From Mucilaginibacter segetis (GTDB taxonomy: Bacteria; Bacteroidota; Bacteroidia; Sphingobacteriales; Sphingobacteriaceae): a stretch of DNA of 64,000 bases. The notes below the pieces were generated by a model, which was not told the origin of the DNA, made no database searches, and worked only from the letters and a program-made list of their open reading frames with translations. Of the stretch, positions 39,129-45,117 are shown piece after piece. Positions within the stretch are counted from its first letter, which is position 1; every line of letters begins with the position of its first letter. The translations under genes and the position numbers were made by a program. The stretch is from the NCBI RefSeq assembly GCF_016522075.1, contig NZ_JAEHFW010000001.1:1674001-1738000 (forward strand). Reading direction: 5' to 3'.

Positions 39129-39176
39129 TTTGACAGCTTAACCTAATTACTATATTTGCAATCCCGAAAACGGGAT
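39129..39176 (+). promoter_or_regulatory. tRNA-Ser promoter and leader hairpin
   Basis: TTTG (39129-39132), 18 bases, then TATATTTG (39151-39158), a near-consensus Bacteroidota promoter. Directly behind it ATCCCG-AAAA-CGGGAT (39161-39176) makes a 6-base-pair perfect hairpin in the leader before the tRNA. Confidence 0.7.
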
Positions 39177-39183
39177 ATAAATT

Positions 39184-39270
39184 GGTGAGGTGCCTGAGAG
39201 GCCGAAAGGATCAGTTTGCTAAACTGACGTACGGGAAACTGTACCGAGGGTTCGAATCCCTCCCTCACCG
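39184..39270 (+). tRNA. tRNA-Ser (anticodon GCT)
   Basis: The acceptor GGTGAGG (39184-39190) pairs with CCTCACC (39263-39269), with discriminator G at 39270. The anticodon stem TCAGT/ACTGA encloses loop TTGCTAA, giving anticodon GCT, read as serine. A long variable arm (ACGGGAAACTGTACC region) and the T-loop TTCGAAT are present. The total of 87 bases fits class II tRNA-Ser. The CCA end is not encoded. The tRNA is intact and is followed by a strong terminator and then the integrase, so it is the likely integration target. Confidence 0.95.
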
Positions 39271-39275
39271 CAAAA
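39250..39275 (+). other. Putative attachment site (attL) at tRNA 3' end
   Basis: The T-loop, acceptor and downstream bases of tRNA-Ser are the usual crossover region for tRNA-specific tyrosine integrases. The composition changes after this point and the integrase starts 250 bases downstream. No second copy is seen in the window, so the other end of the element must lie beyond 64000. The exact core cannot be fixed. Confidence 0.5.
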
Positions 39276-39294
39276 TTCGAACTCAAAAGAACGC

Positions 39295-39329
39295 AAAAGC
39301 CTGTAAATCGTTGATTTTCAGGCTTTTTT
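39295..39329 (+). terminator. Rho-independent terminator of tRNA-Ser
   Basis: AAAAGCCTG (39295-39303) pairs with CAGGCTTTT (39319-39327), with inner pairing AAATC/GATTT around a GTT loop and one mismatch. The tail is T-rich. It sits 25 bases after the tRNA. Confidence 0.8.
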
Positions 39330-39372
39330 GTTTTAATGCAAAACCAAAAAAAACACCAAAACGCATAACTTT

Positions 39373-39517
39373 AGTGAGTAATTCAGTGAGTAAAATCACT
39401 TCGCAAAAATTTACTCACTGGAAACGCCATAACTCACTGTATAACAAGAAGTTCAATAAATGAACATCTTGATTTTCAGGCCACTCATTTCGACATTTAT
39501 TCATTTAAATCGTGAGT
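39373..39517. repeat. Cluster of GTGAGT/ACTCAC repeats between tRNA and integrase
   Basis: GTGAGT occurs at 39374-39379, 39386-39391 and 39512-39517, and ACTCAC at 39413-39418 and 39432-39437. The middle pair forms a perfect 11-base inverted repeat, CAGTGAGTAAA (39384-39394) with TTTACTCACTG (39410-39420). A 13-base direct repeat TTGATTTTCAGGC is also present (39311-39323, 39469-39481). These are possible integrase or excisionase arm sites. Confidence 0.55.
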
Positions 39518-39521
39518 GATT

Positions 39522-40778
39522 ATGTTGGAAAAAAGTTTAGGTTTACTGTTTTACCTTAAAAAACCGAAAGATTACACCGAAGGACCTGTACAAATCTACC
39601 TGCGCATCACCGTTGACGGCGTGCAGAAAGAGATGTCCACCAAACGTTTTTGTAACCCCGAAAAGTGGAACACGAAAGCCAATCGCGTTATCGGCAACAA
39701 AGAAGACACCAAAGCATTAAACGCCTACCTGGACATCCTGCAAAACAAGGCTTACGAAGCACGGACACATCTCATCGACCGGGGAAAGATCGTAACCGCG
39801 CTGGCCATTAAAAATATTGTGTCCGGTGAAGATCAGCGTCAGTGGATGCTGCTCAGCCTTTTCAAAGCGCACAATGAGGGACTAAAAGAACTGATCGGAA
39901 AAAGTGTCGCCAAGGGAACCCATACGAATTTTGACACCTCCTATAAACACATCGTCAATTTCCTTCGCAAAGAATATAAAATGGACGACATCAACATCCT
40001 TTCGCTCGATTTAATGTTCATCAAAAAACTGTATCACTGGTTTCGCACAGTCAAAAACCTGAACCATAACTCCACGCTGAAGAATATCGCCAACATGAAA
40101 AAGATCGTACTGGATTGCGTTGATAACGGCTGGCTGATCGCCGACCCTTTCGCCAAATTTGAAATGACCCGGAATGAGGTCAGCACCGTTTACTTAGTCA
40201 AAGAACAAGTACAAGCGATCGCCAATAAGCAAATTACTAATGAGCGTTTAAGCCGGGTGCGGGACTTATTCATTTTCTCCTGTTTTACCGGGCTGTCTTT
40301 CATCGACATGAAACAGTTAAAGCGCTCGGAAGTATTTACCACCAACGGCGAATTGCGGATTTTCAAAAACCGTCAGAAAACAGGAACGGCGGCTGTAATT
40401 CCCTTATTGCCGATTGCCGCCGGCATACTTAAAAAGTATGAGAACGATGAATATTGCATGATCAAAGATATGCTGCTGCCCGTGTTAAGTAATCAGAAAT
40501 ACAATAGCTACCTCAAAGAACTGGCCGACCGTTGTGAAGTGGACATTGAACTAAGCTCCAAGATCGCCCGTAATACCTTCGCGACCACCATTACTTTGGC
40601 CAACAACGTACCCATGGAGACCATCAGCAAAATGATGGGGCACAAAAGCCTGCGGCAAACCCAGCACTATGCCAAAGTACTGGCGGTTAAGGTCACCGAG
40701 GACATGGCCGAACTTAACCGGAAACTGACCGAAACCCAGTTTATCGCGGATTCGCCGATCTTAGTCCAGGATACTTAA
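39522..40778 (+). CDS. Tyrosine recombinase (integrase) of the mobile element
   Basis: This 418-residue integrase of the Bacteroidota CTnDOT-like group starts at ATG 39522. It has an arm-binding domain (LLFYLKKPKDYTEGPVQIYL), a core-binding domain (about 100-200) and a catalytic domain. Visible catalytic positions are Arg350 (KIARNTFATT), His374 (MMGHKSL) and nucleophile Tyr383 (QHYAKV). The first catalytic Arg is replaced by Ser259 (CFTGLSFIDM), as I recall for IntDOT, and the HxxR His is Lys347. It presumably recombines tRNA-Ser with the element's attachment site. A terminator follows. Confidence 0.95.
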   Translation: MLEKSLGLLFYLKKPKDYTEGPVQIYLRITVDGVQKEMSTKRFCNPEKWNTKANRVIGNKEDTKALNAYLDILQNKAYEARTHLIDRGKIVTALAIKNIVSGEDQRQWMLLSLFKAHNEGLKELIGKSVAKGTHTNFDTSYKHIVNFLRKEYKMDDINILSLDLMFIKKLYHWFRTVKNLNHNSTLKNIANMKKIVLDCVDNGWLIADPFAKFEMTRNEVSTVYLVKEQVQAIANKQITNERLSRVRDLFIFSCFTGLSFIDMKQLKRSEVFTTNGELRIFKNRQKTGTAAVIPLLPIAAGILKKYENDEYCMIKDMLLPVLSNQKYNSYLKELADRCEVDIELSSKIARNTFATTITLANNVPMETISKMMGHKSLRQTQHYAKVLAVKVTEDMAELNRKLTETQFIADSPILVQDT

Positions 40779-40790
40779 AGACCCGGAAAT

Positions 40791-40813
40791 GCGCAAAAAC
40801 ACCCACTTTGCGC
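40791..40813 (+). repeat. Short inverted repeat after the integrase
   Basis: GCGCAAA (40791-40797) and TTTGCGC (40807-40813) make a perfect 7-base inverted repeat 13 bases behind the integrase stop. It may be an attenuating hairpin or a protein site. Confidence 0.4.
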
Positions 40814-40854
40814 TTAAGGGTTGAATTTAATAACGCCGGCTTGATCAAATTTGA

Positions 40855-40887
40855 ACCCCGCTTACCTTTTAGGCGGGGTATTTTTTT
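40855..40887 (+). terminator. Rho-independent terminator of the integrase gene
   Basis: ACCCCGC (40855-40861) pairs with GCGGGGT (40873-40879), followed by ATTTTTTT. It isolates the integrase from the helix-turn-helix gene at 40906. Confidence 0.85.
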
Positions 40888-40905
40888 ATCCATAACACCA
40901 TACCC

Positions 40906-41169
40906 ATGGCAGTAGAAATGATCACCAAAGAAGACCTGCTTGAATTTGAAAACAGGCTATTGGAAACGCTCAAAAAAATGATGGGCCAACATACGGATCC
41001 GCAAAAGAAATGGCTGCGCAGTGCCCAGGTACGCAAAATGCTCAATATATCCCCTAATACCTTAACGAGCATGCGTGTCAACGGCATCATAAAATATACC
41101 CGCCTGGGCGGCATCATGTACTATAACCATGATGACATCAACAAAATGTTAGCCGGCAATCCCGTATGA
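40906..41169 (+). CDS. Helix-turn-helix (excisionase-like) protein 1
   Basis: This 87-residue protein has an N-terminal coiled-coil-like helix (EDLLEFENRLLETLKKMM) and a C-terminal HTH_17/MerR-like winged helix: KKWLRSAQVRKMLNISPNTL, then IKYTRLGGIMYYNHDDINKML. These small proteins accompany integrases in Bacteroidota mobile elements, where they act as excisionases or regulators. It overlaps the next gene by 4 bases (ATGA). Two paralogues lie at 41655 and 41934. Confidence 0.85.
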   Translation: MAVEMITKEDLLEFENRLLETLKKMMGQHTDPQKKWLRSAQVRKMLNISPNTLTSMRVNGIIKYTRLGGIMYYNHDDINKMLAGNPV

Positions 41170-41486
41170 AACAATTCAATGCCTTAGCCCGCTTTATGCT
41201 GCAAGCGGCTAAAAATACCGAAGTATTGCCCACGCATATCAGCCTTTACCTGGCGCTGTTCTGGCGCTGGAAACAAAATGATTTTTGTGAACCCTTCGCC
41301 GTTTACCGGAAAGACCTGATGGCGCTCGCGCATATCCATTCCATTGCGACCTATCATAAATGCATCAAAGACTTGAGCACGATGGGGGTCATCGGCTATG
41401 TTCCTTCCTATAACTACTACCGGGGCAGCCTGATCTATTTGGCTAATACGCAACATGGAAATCAGGCCGCGGCAGATGGCCGATAA
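41166..41486 (+). CDS. Mobile-element protein, possible replication or regulatory winged helix
   Basis: This 106-residue protein overlaps the previous gene by 4 bases. The sequence THISLYLALFWRWKQN followed by FAVYRKDLMALAHIHSIATYHKCIKDLSTMGVIGY resembles the N-terminal winged helix of replication-initiation or phage-type regulators, in which a helix reads out DNA and a strand pair forms a wing. Such genes are found between excisionase-like and mobilization genes in Bacteroidota elements. Function is inferred from context only. Confidence 0.7.
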   Translation: MKQFNALARFMLQAAKNTEVLPTHISLYLALFWRWKQNDFCEPFAVYRKDLMALAHIHSIATYHKCIKDLSTMGVIGYVPSYNYYRGSLIYLANTQHGNQAAADGR

Positions 41487-41654
41487 AATTTACCTTATCC
41501 ATGTTTCAGTTGAGCGGGGAAGAAGGCGGCGGTAGGATAACGACATCCGGACCGCTTAGAAAGCTATAAAAATAGAAAGGTAGTTTTCTAAAAAATCACC
41601 ACACTGCGGTGTGCGGGTGTAAATCCGCCCCGCCAAGCTGCCGAATTTTGGGTC
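41487..41654. other. Intergenic region of the element with a small hairpin
   Basis: No gene of convincing length is seen. CACAC-TGCG-GTGTG (41600-41613) can fold, followed by a G+C-rich stretch. It probably holds a promoter or control site for the next two helix-turn-helix genes. Confidence 0.3.
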
Positions 41655-41930
41655 ATGGACAGAAACACGCTGGCGACCCAGGAAGACATCGCCCAACTCA
41701 AAGCCGATCTGCTTAAAGATTTTCGCGCGCTTATCGAAGAGACTTTTGCACACGCACCGAATAAGCGTTGGCTCAAATCCGCGGATGTCAAAAAGATATT
41801 GGGCATCTCCCATGGCTTCTTACAAATGCTGCGGGATGAGAAAATCCTGCCTTATACGAGGATCGGCGGCGCGGTCTATTATGATTACCAGGACCTGATC
41901 CAAATGATGGCCACCAACAAAAATCAATAA
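41655..41930 (+). CDS. Helix-turn-helix (excisionase-like) protein 2
   Basis: This 91-residue paralogue of the protein at 40906 has an N-terminal helix (EDIAQLKADLLKDFRALIEE), then the winged helix RWLKSADVKKILGISHGFL and ILPYTRIGGAVYYDYQDLIQMM. It probably binds DNA. It starts after a 168-base gap and is followed 3 bases on by another paralogue, a tandem pair. Confidence 0.85.
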   Translation: MDRNTLATQEDIAQLKADLLKDFRALIEETFAHAPNKRWLKSADVKKILGISHGFLQMLRDEKILPYTRIGGAVYYDYQDLIQMMATNKNQ

Positions 41931-41933
41931 ATC

Positions 41934-42221
41934 ATGAACGATAAAACGACGCGCGATCAACTGCTGACGATCCAGGACCTGATGAATTTTAGTGAGGAAT
42001 TGTTAAACGACATCCGGCAATTCGTTAGCGATCACGGCAAGCCTACGAAACAATGGATCAAATCGGCAGCGGTGAAAAACTTATTGCGCGTGTCCGACGG
42101 CAAATTACAATACCTGCGTGATAAGGGTGTGATCCCCTTTACCAAACTCGGCGGCGTGACCTATTATAACCTGCGCGAAATTGAAGAACTGATGAACTCA
42201 GACCAAATCCATGCTCGCTAA
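41934..42221 (+). CDS. Helix-turn-helix (excisionase-like) protein 3
   Basis: This 95-residue protein is again of the same layout: helix LTIQDLMNFSEELLNDIRQF, then KQWIKSAAVKNLLRVSDGKL and VIPFTKLGGVTYYNLREIEELM. Three copies of one DNA-binding family within 1.3 kb suggest separate jobs (excision, transfer, copy or replication control), or heteromers. Its end overlaps the following gene by 11 bases. Confidence 0.85.
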   Translation: MNDKTTRDQLLTIQDLMNFSEELLNDIRQFVSDHGKPTKQWIKSAAVKNLLRVSDGKLQYLRDKGVIPFTKLGGVTYYNLREIEELMNSDQIHAR

Positions 42222-42516
42222 ACGAAAAGCCAAACGGTTCAAGCCGCGCCAACAGCCTGAAATCAAAAAACCGGTTTCCAAACAAAAGGGCTTCGGTACG
42301 GAAATGCCGCCCGACTATGCATTGGTCGTGATCTATTTCGACCAGAAAGAGGCGGCTAACCAAGCGGCATCTTTTTACAATTGGTACGAAAGCATCAACT
42401 GGACCGGCCCGCGCGGCGCGCCTTACCGCAACTGGAAAATCCTGGCCTCCGACTGGATCTTTAATTATCACCAGGAACTAAAGCTTCAAAAAAGGCTAAA
42501 ATCTAATCATCTATAA
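42211..42516 (+). CDS. Small basic protein of unknown function
   Basis: This 101-residue protein overlaps the preceding helix-turn-helix gene by 11 bases, so it is very likely translated from the same message. The N-terminus is very basic (MLAKRKAKRFKPRQQPEIKK); the C-terminal half contains ASFYNWYESINW, GAPYRNWKILASDWIFNYHQ. No family recognised. The basic start suggests nucleic-acid binding. A 24-base gap separates it from the ParA gene. Confidence 0.65.
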   Translation: MLAKRKAKRFKPRQQPEIKKPVSKQKGFGTEMPPDYALVVIYFDQKEAANQAASFYNWYESINWTGPRGAPYRNWKILASDWIFNYHQELKLQKRLKSNHL

Positions 42517-42540
42517 ATCTATACATCAAATTTTCTAATC

Positions 42541-43143
42541 ATGGCAAAGATCATCACCATCGCCCACCAAAAAGGCGGCGTCGGCAAAAGCACGCTGGCC
42601 CTTAACCTGGCCTTATGTTTTCAAGGCGAACTCCGCGTGGCTATCGTCGACACCGACCTGCAAGGCAGCCTTTTTCATATCCGCGACGACTTCCCGGGTT
42701 TGCCCGTCCTCATGCCCAATAAGGTCGAATACTTACAAGAACTGGAAGAAGACCTGGTCATCGTCGACACGCCGCCGTACCTGTCCGATCAGTTACCCGA
42801 GCTCTTCTTTCATTCGGACTTTATTTTAATTCCGACCAAAGCCGGCTTTTTCGATGTGATGGCCATCCGTTCCACGCTGGCGATGGTCAGGCAGGTACAG
42901 CAGCGTACCTTTAACATTCGCTGCGGTGTCGTGCTGAATATGATCAAACCACGCTCCGGCATGACCAAAGAAACATTGGCCCTGCTGGAAGTGATGGAAG
43001 CGCCGGTGCTGCAAACCCGCATTCATGACCGGGTGAGCATCGCCCGGTCGTCAGTGACCGGAAGTATCCTCAACAGCGGCGACCCCAAAGCCATCGCCGA
43101 GATCACCGCGCTTGCTGAAGAAATTGTAAATCTAATTATCTAG
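42541..43143 (+). CDS. ParA-family partition ATPase
   Basis: This 200-residue deviant Walker ATPase has KGGVGKSTLALNLAL (residues 10-24), VDTDLQGSL (Walker A' region) and LVIVDTPPYLSD. Its short length matches the small ParA proteins of plasmids and integrative elements. With the small gene that follows it may keep the excised element in dividing cells. No ParB is recognised; the downstream 85-residue protein may be its DNA-binding partner. Confidence 0.9.
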   Translation: MAKIITIAHQKGGVGKSTLALNLALCFQGELRVAIVDTDLQGSLFHIRDDFPGLPVLMPNKVEYLQELEEDLVIVDTPPYLSDQLPELFFHSDFILIPTKAGFFDVMAIRSTLAMVRQVQQRTFNIRCGVVLNMIKPRSGMTKETLALLEVMEAPVLQTRIHDRVSIARSSVTGSILNSGDPKAIAEITALAEEIVNLII

Positions 43144-43165
43144 CATTCTAGAAATCTATATCTCT

Positions 43166-43423
43166 ATGACCAACTATAAAGACAAACTCGGCGGCCTGGC
43201 CGACAAGCTCAAGACTACGTCCCTGCAGGCCCCGATACAAAAAGTACAGCCCGTTAAAGCGCCTGCACCCGACCGGGCGACCGAAGTACAGTTCAACAAC
43301 TGGATACCCAAAACGCTGCTCAAACGGCTCAAAACCTTTTGCATCGAACACGAGCAATCCCTGAAAGCCTGCAACATTGAAGCCCTGGAACTACTGCTCG
43401 CCACCAAAACCAAAAACACCTGA
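43166..43423 (+). CDS. Small protein behind ParA, possible partition partner
   Basis: This 85-residue protein has an N-terminal Lys/Pro-rich part and a C-terminal helix-helix part (FNNWIPKTLLKRLKTFCIEH, then SLKACNIEALELLLAT) that could be a ribbon-helix-helix-like DNA-binding fold. It starts 22 bases after the ParA stop. Its position matches the centromere-binding partners of small ParA proteins, but the assignment is positional. Confidence 0.65.
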   Translation: MTNYKDKLGGLADKLKTTSLQAPIQKVQPVKAPAPDRATEVQFNNWIPKTLLKRLKTFCIEHEQSLKACNIEALELLLATKTKNT

Positions 43424-43562
43424 CAGCAGGAGCAAACCGCCCGCTTCGCAGCAGTCAGCAAGATGTACGTTTGTCATACAAACGCATCTTGCCCCGGCTC
43501 CCGGGGATGACCGCTGCCAGGCAAAAAAAAGCTCCGAAGTCGCATTTTTCAAAAACACCGGT
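43424..43562. other. Putative origin of transfer (oriT)
   Basis: Between the ParA partner gene and the mobilization genes lies a 35-base hairpin (43458-43492): GCAAGATG and CGTTTG, loop TCATA, then CAAACG and CATCTTGC, 14 base pairs with a 2-base bulge. Directly behind is CCCCGG-CTC-CCGGGG (43492-43506). An inverted repeat just upstream of the relaxase genes is typical for oriT of Bacteroidota mobilizable elements. The nic site cannot be placed. Confidence 0.55.
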
Positions 43563-43964
43563 ATGGAAGAAAACCGCAGCCACAGACTCATTGTCCGTTT
43601 CAAACCCACCGAGTTCGAACAGATCGAGAAACGGTTTAAAAAAACGCTGTTCCGCAAGCTGAGCGAGTACACCCGCCACGTGCTGTTGGAGAAAACGATC
43701 ACGGTCACTTACCGCGACAAGGCCATGGATGATATCCTGGAAGAGCTGATTTTATTACGGCGCGAACTCAATGCCATCGGCAACAACCTCAACCAATCGG
43801 TGCGCAACATCAACGCGGCCCATGGCAACGCAGACGCCAAACTATGGACGAACTTGCTCACAATGATCAGCAATAGGGTAGAGCCAGCCATCAACCAGAT
43901 CAAAGAACAGATGAACCAATACGCCGATCTATGGTCGCAAAAATCAAAAGCGGGAAAAGCCTGA
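43563..43964 (+). CDS. Mobilization accessory protein (MobC-like)
   Basis: I start at ATG 43563 (133 residues); the open frame extends upstream through the putative oriT but begins with unrelated sequence. The N-terminal strand-helix pattern RLIVRFKPTEFEQIEKRF is ribbon-helix-helix-like, and the C-terminal part (ELILLRRELNAIGNNLNQSV) matches the bacterial mobilization protein family that assists relaxases at oriT. It overlaps the relaxase gene by 34 bases. Confidence 0.85.
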   Translation: MEENRSHRLIVRFKPTEFEQIEKRFKKTLFRKLSEYTRHVLLEKTITVTYRDKAMDDILEELILLRRELNAIGNNLNQSVRNINAAHGNADAKLWTNLLTMISNRVEPAINQIKEQMNQYADLWSQKSKAGKA

Positions 43965-45115
43965 AAGGTGCGCTGAACTATAACGAGCACAAAGTGAAAC
44001 AGGGTAGGGCCGAGCTGATCGAAGCCGCAGGCTATCTTAAAGACTCTAGAAATCTATCTTTCTATGAAAAGCTGCTGCGGTTAACTGACCTGGCCGCCAG
44101 GAACGAACGGACCAAAACCAATACCGTGCACATCTCGCTGAATTTTCCTAATGGTGAAAACCTGCCCGTCGAAACGCTGAAGTCCATCACGCAGGATTAT
44201 ATGCAAGGCATCGGTTTTGGGAACCAGCCCTATTTGGTTTACCGTCACCAGGATGCCGGGCATCCGCATATTCATATCGTAACGACCAATATCAAAAAGA
44301 ACGGCGAACGCATCAGCCTGCATTACCTGGGCCAGAACCAATCCGAAAAAGCACGTAAAGCCATAGAAATCAAATATAAACTCGTCAAGGCCGAAGAACA
44401 GCAAAAGCAAAAACCAGCGTTAAAAGCCGAGCCCGCAGATTATGGCAAGCAAGAAACCAAACGGGCCATTACCAATGTGGTGAACCAGGTCATCCGCACT
44501 TACAAATTCACCAGTATCCCGGAATTAAATGCCGTCCTGCGGCCATATCATATTGAAGCGGACCCGGGTTCCAGAGATTCACGTATTTACGCAAAAGGCG
44601 GCTTGGTTTATTGGGTCACCGACAAGCAAGGCAACAAGGCCGGGGTGCCGGTCAAAGCCAGTAGTATCTATGGCAAACCAACACTCAAAACGCTGGAGGA
44701 AAAGTTCCGGCTCAATGAAACGCTGCGCAAACCACTCAAAGACAAACTCAAAATCACCCTCGTAAAGGCATTACAAAATGCCACTGACCGTGCTTCGTTT
44801 GAAAAAGCGCTCGAAGCCGATAACATCGAAGTGCTTTTTCGAAGAAGTGAAGACGGCCGGATTTACGGCGCAACGTTTATTGACCATTACAACAAAGCCG
44901 TCTTTAAGGGCAGCGATCTCGGCAAGGAATTTAGTGCCAACCCGCTGAATGAACGCTTTAACAAAGCCGAACCGACCTACTTCCAGACCAATCAGGACAA
45001 CAGCACCAGCGTTGATCTGCTCGACATTTTACTGGCGCCTGACCAAGAAGATATAGGCGCGCTCAACAAGATCAAGCGCGAAAGCCGCAAAAAACGTAAA
45101 GGATTAAATTTATAA
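43931..45115 (+). CDS. Relaxase (mobilization nuclease, MobB-like)
   Basis: This 394-residue relaxase has the nuclease N-terminus MVAKIKSGKSLKGALNYNE, then TVHISLNFPNGE and the metal-binding triad YRHQDAGHPHIHIVTTN with the H-x-H pair. The Tyr nucleophile should lie in the first 60 residues. The C-terminal half is of the length expected for Bacteroidota MobB relaxases. It nicks the oriT and leads the single strand into the recipient. It overlaps the MobC-like gene and is followed directly by the coupling protein. Confidence 0.93.
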   Translation: MVAKIKSGKSLKGALNYNEHKVKQGRAELIEAAGYLKDSRNLSFYEKLLRLTDLAARNERTKTNTVHISLNFPNGENLPVETLKSITQDYMQGIGFGNQPYLVYRHQDAGHPHIHIVTTNIKKNGERISLHYLGQNQSEKARKAIEIKYKLVKAEEQQKQKPALKAEPADYGKQETKRAITNVVNQVIRTYKFTSIPELNAVLRPYHIEADPGSRDSRIYAKGGLVYWVTDKQGNKAGVPVKASSIYGKPTLKTLEEKFRLNETLRKPLKDKLKITLVKALQNATDRASFEKALEADNIEVLFRRSEDGRIYGATFIDHYNKAVFKGSDLGKEFSANPLNERFNKAEPTYFQTNQDNSTSVDLLDILLAPDQEDIGALNKIKRESRKKRKGLNL

Positions 45116-45117
45116 TT

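Noticed and set aside
39182..39463. 93-codon frame over the tRNA
   Set aside because: It covers tRNA-Ser and its terminator in full; the encoded sequence is not protein-like and no separate promoter is seen.
43377..43562. Extended N-terminus of the MobC-like protein
   Set aside because: The stretch overlaps the preceding gene in another frame and the hairpin DNA; the conserved part starts at 43563.
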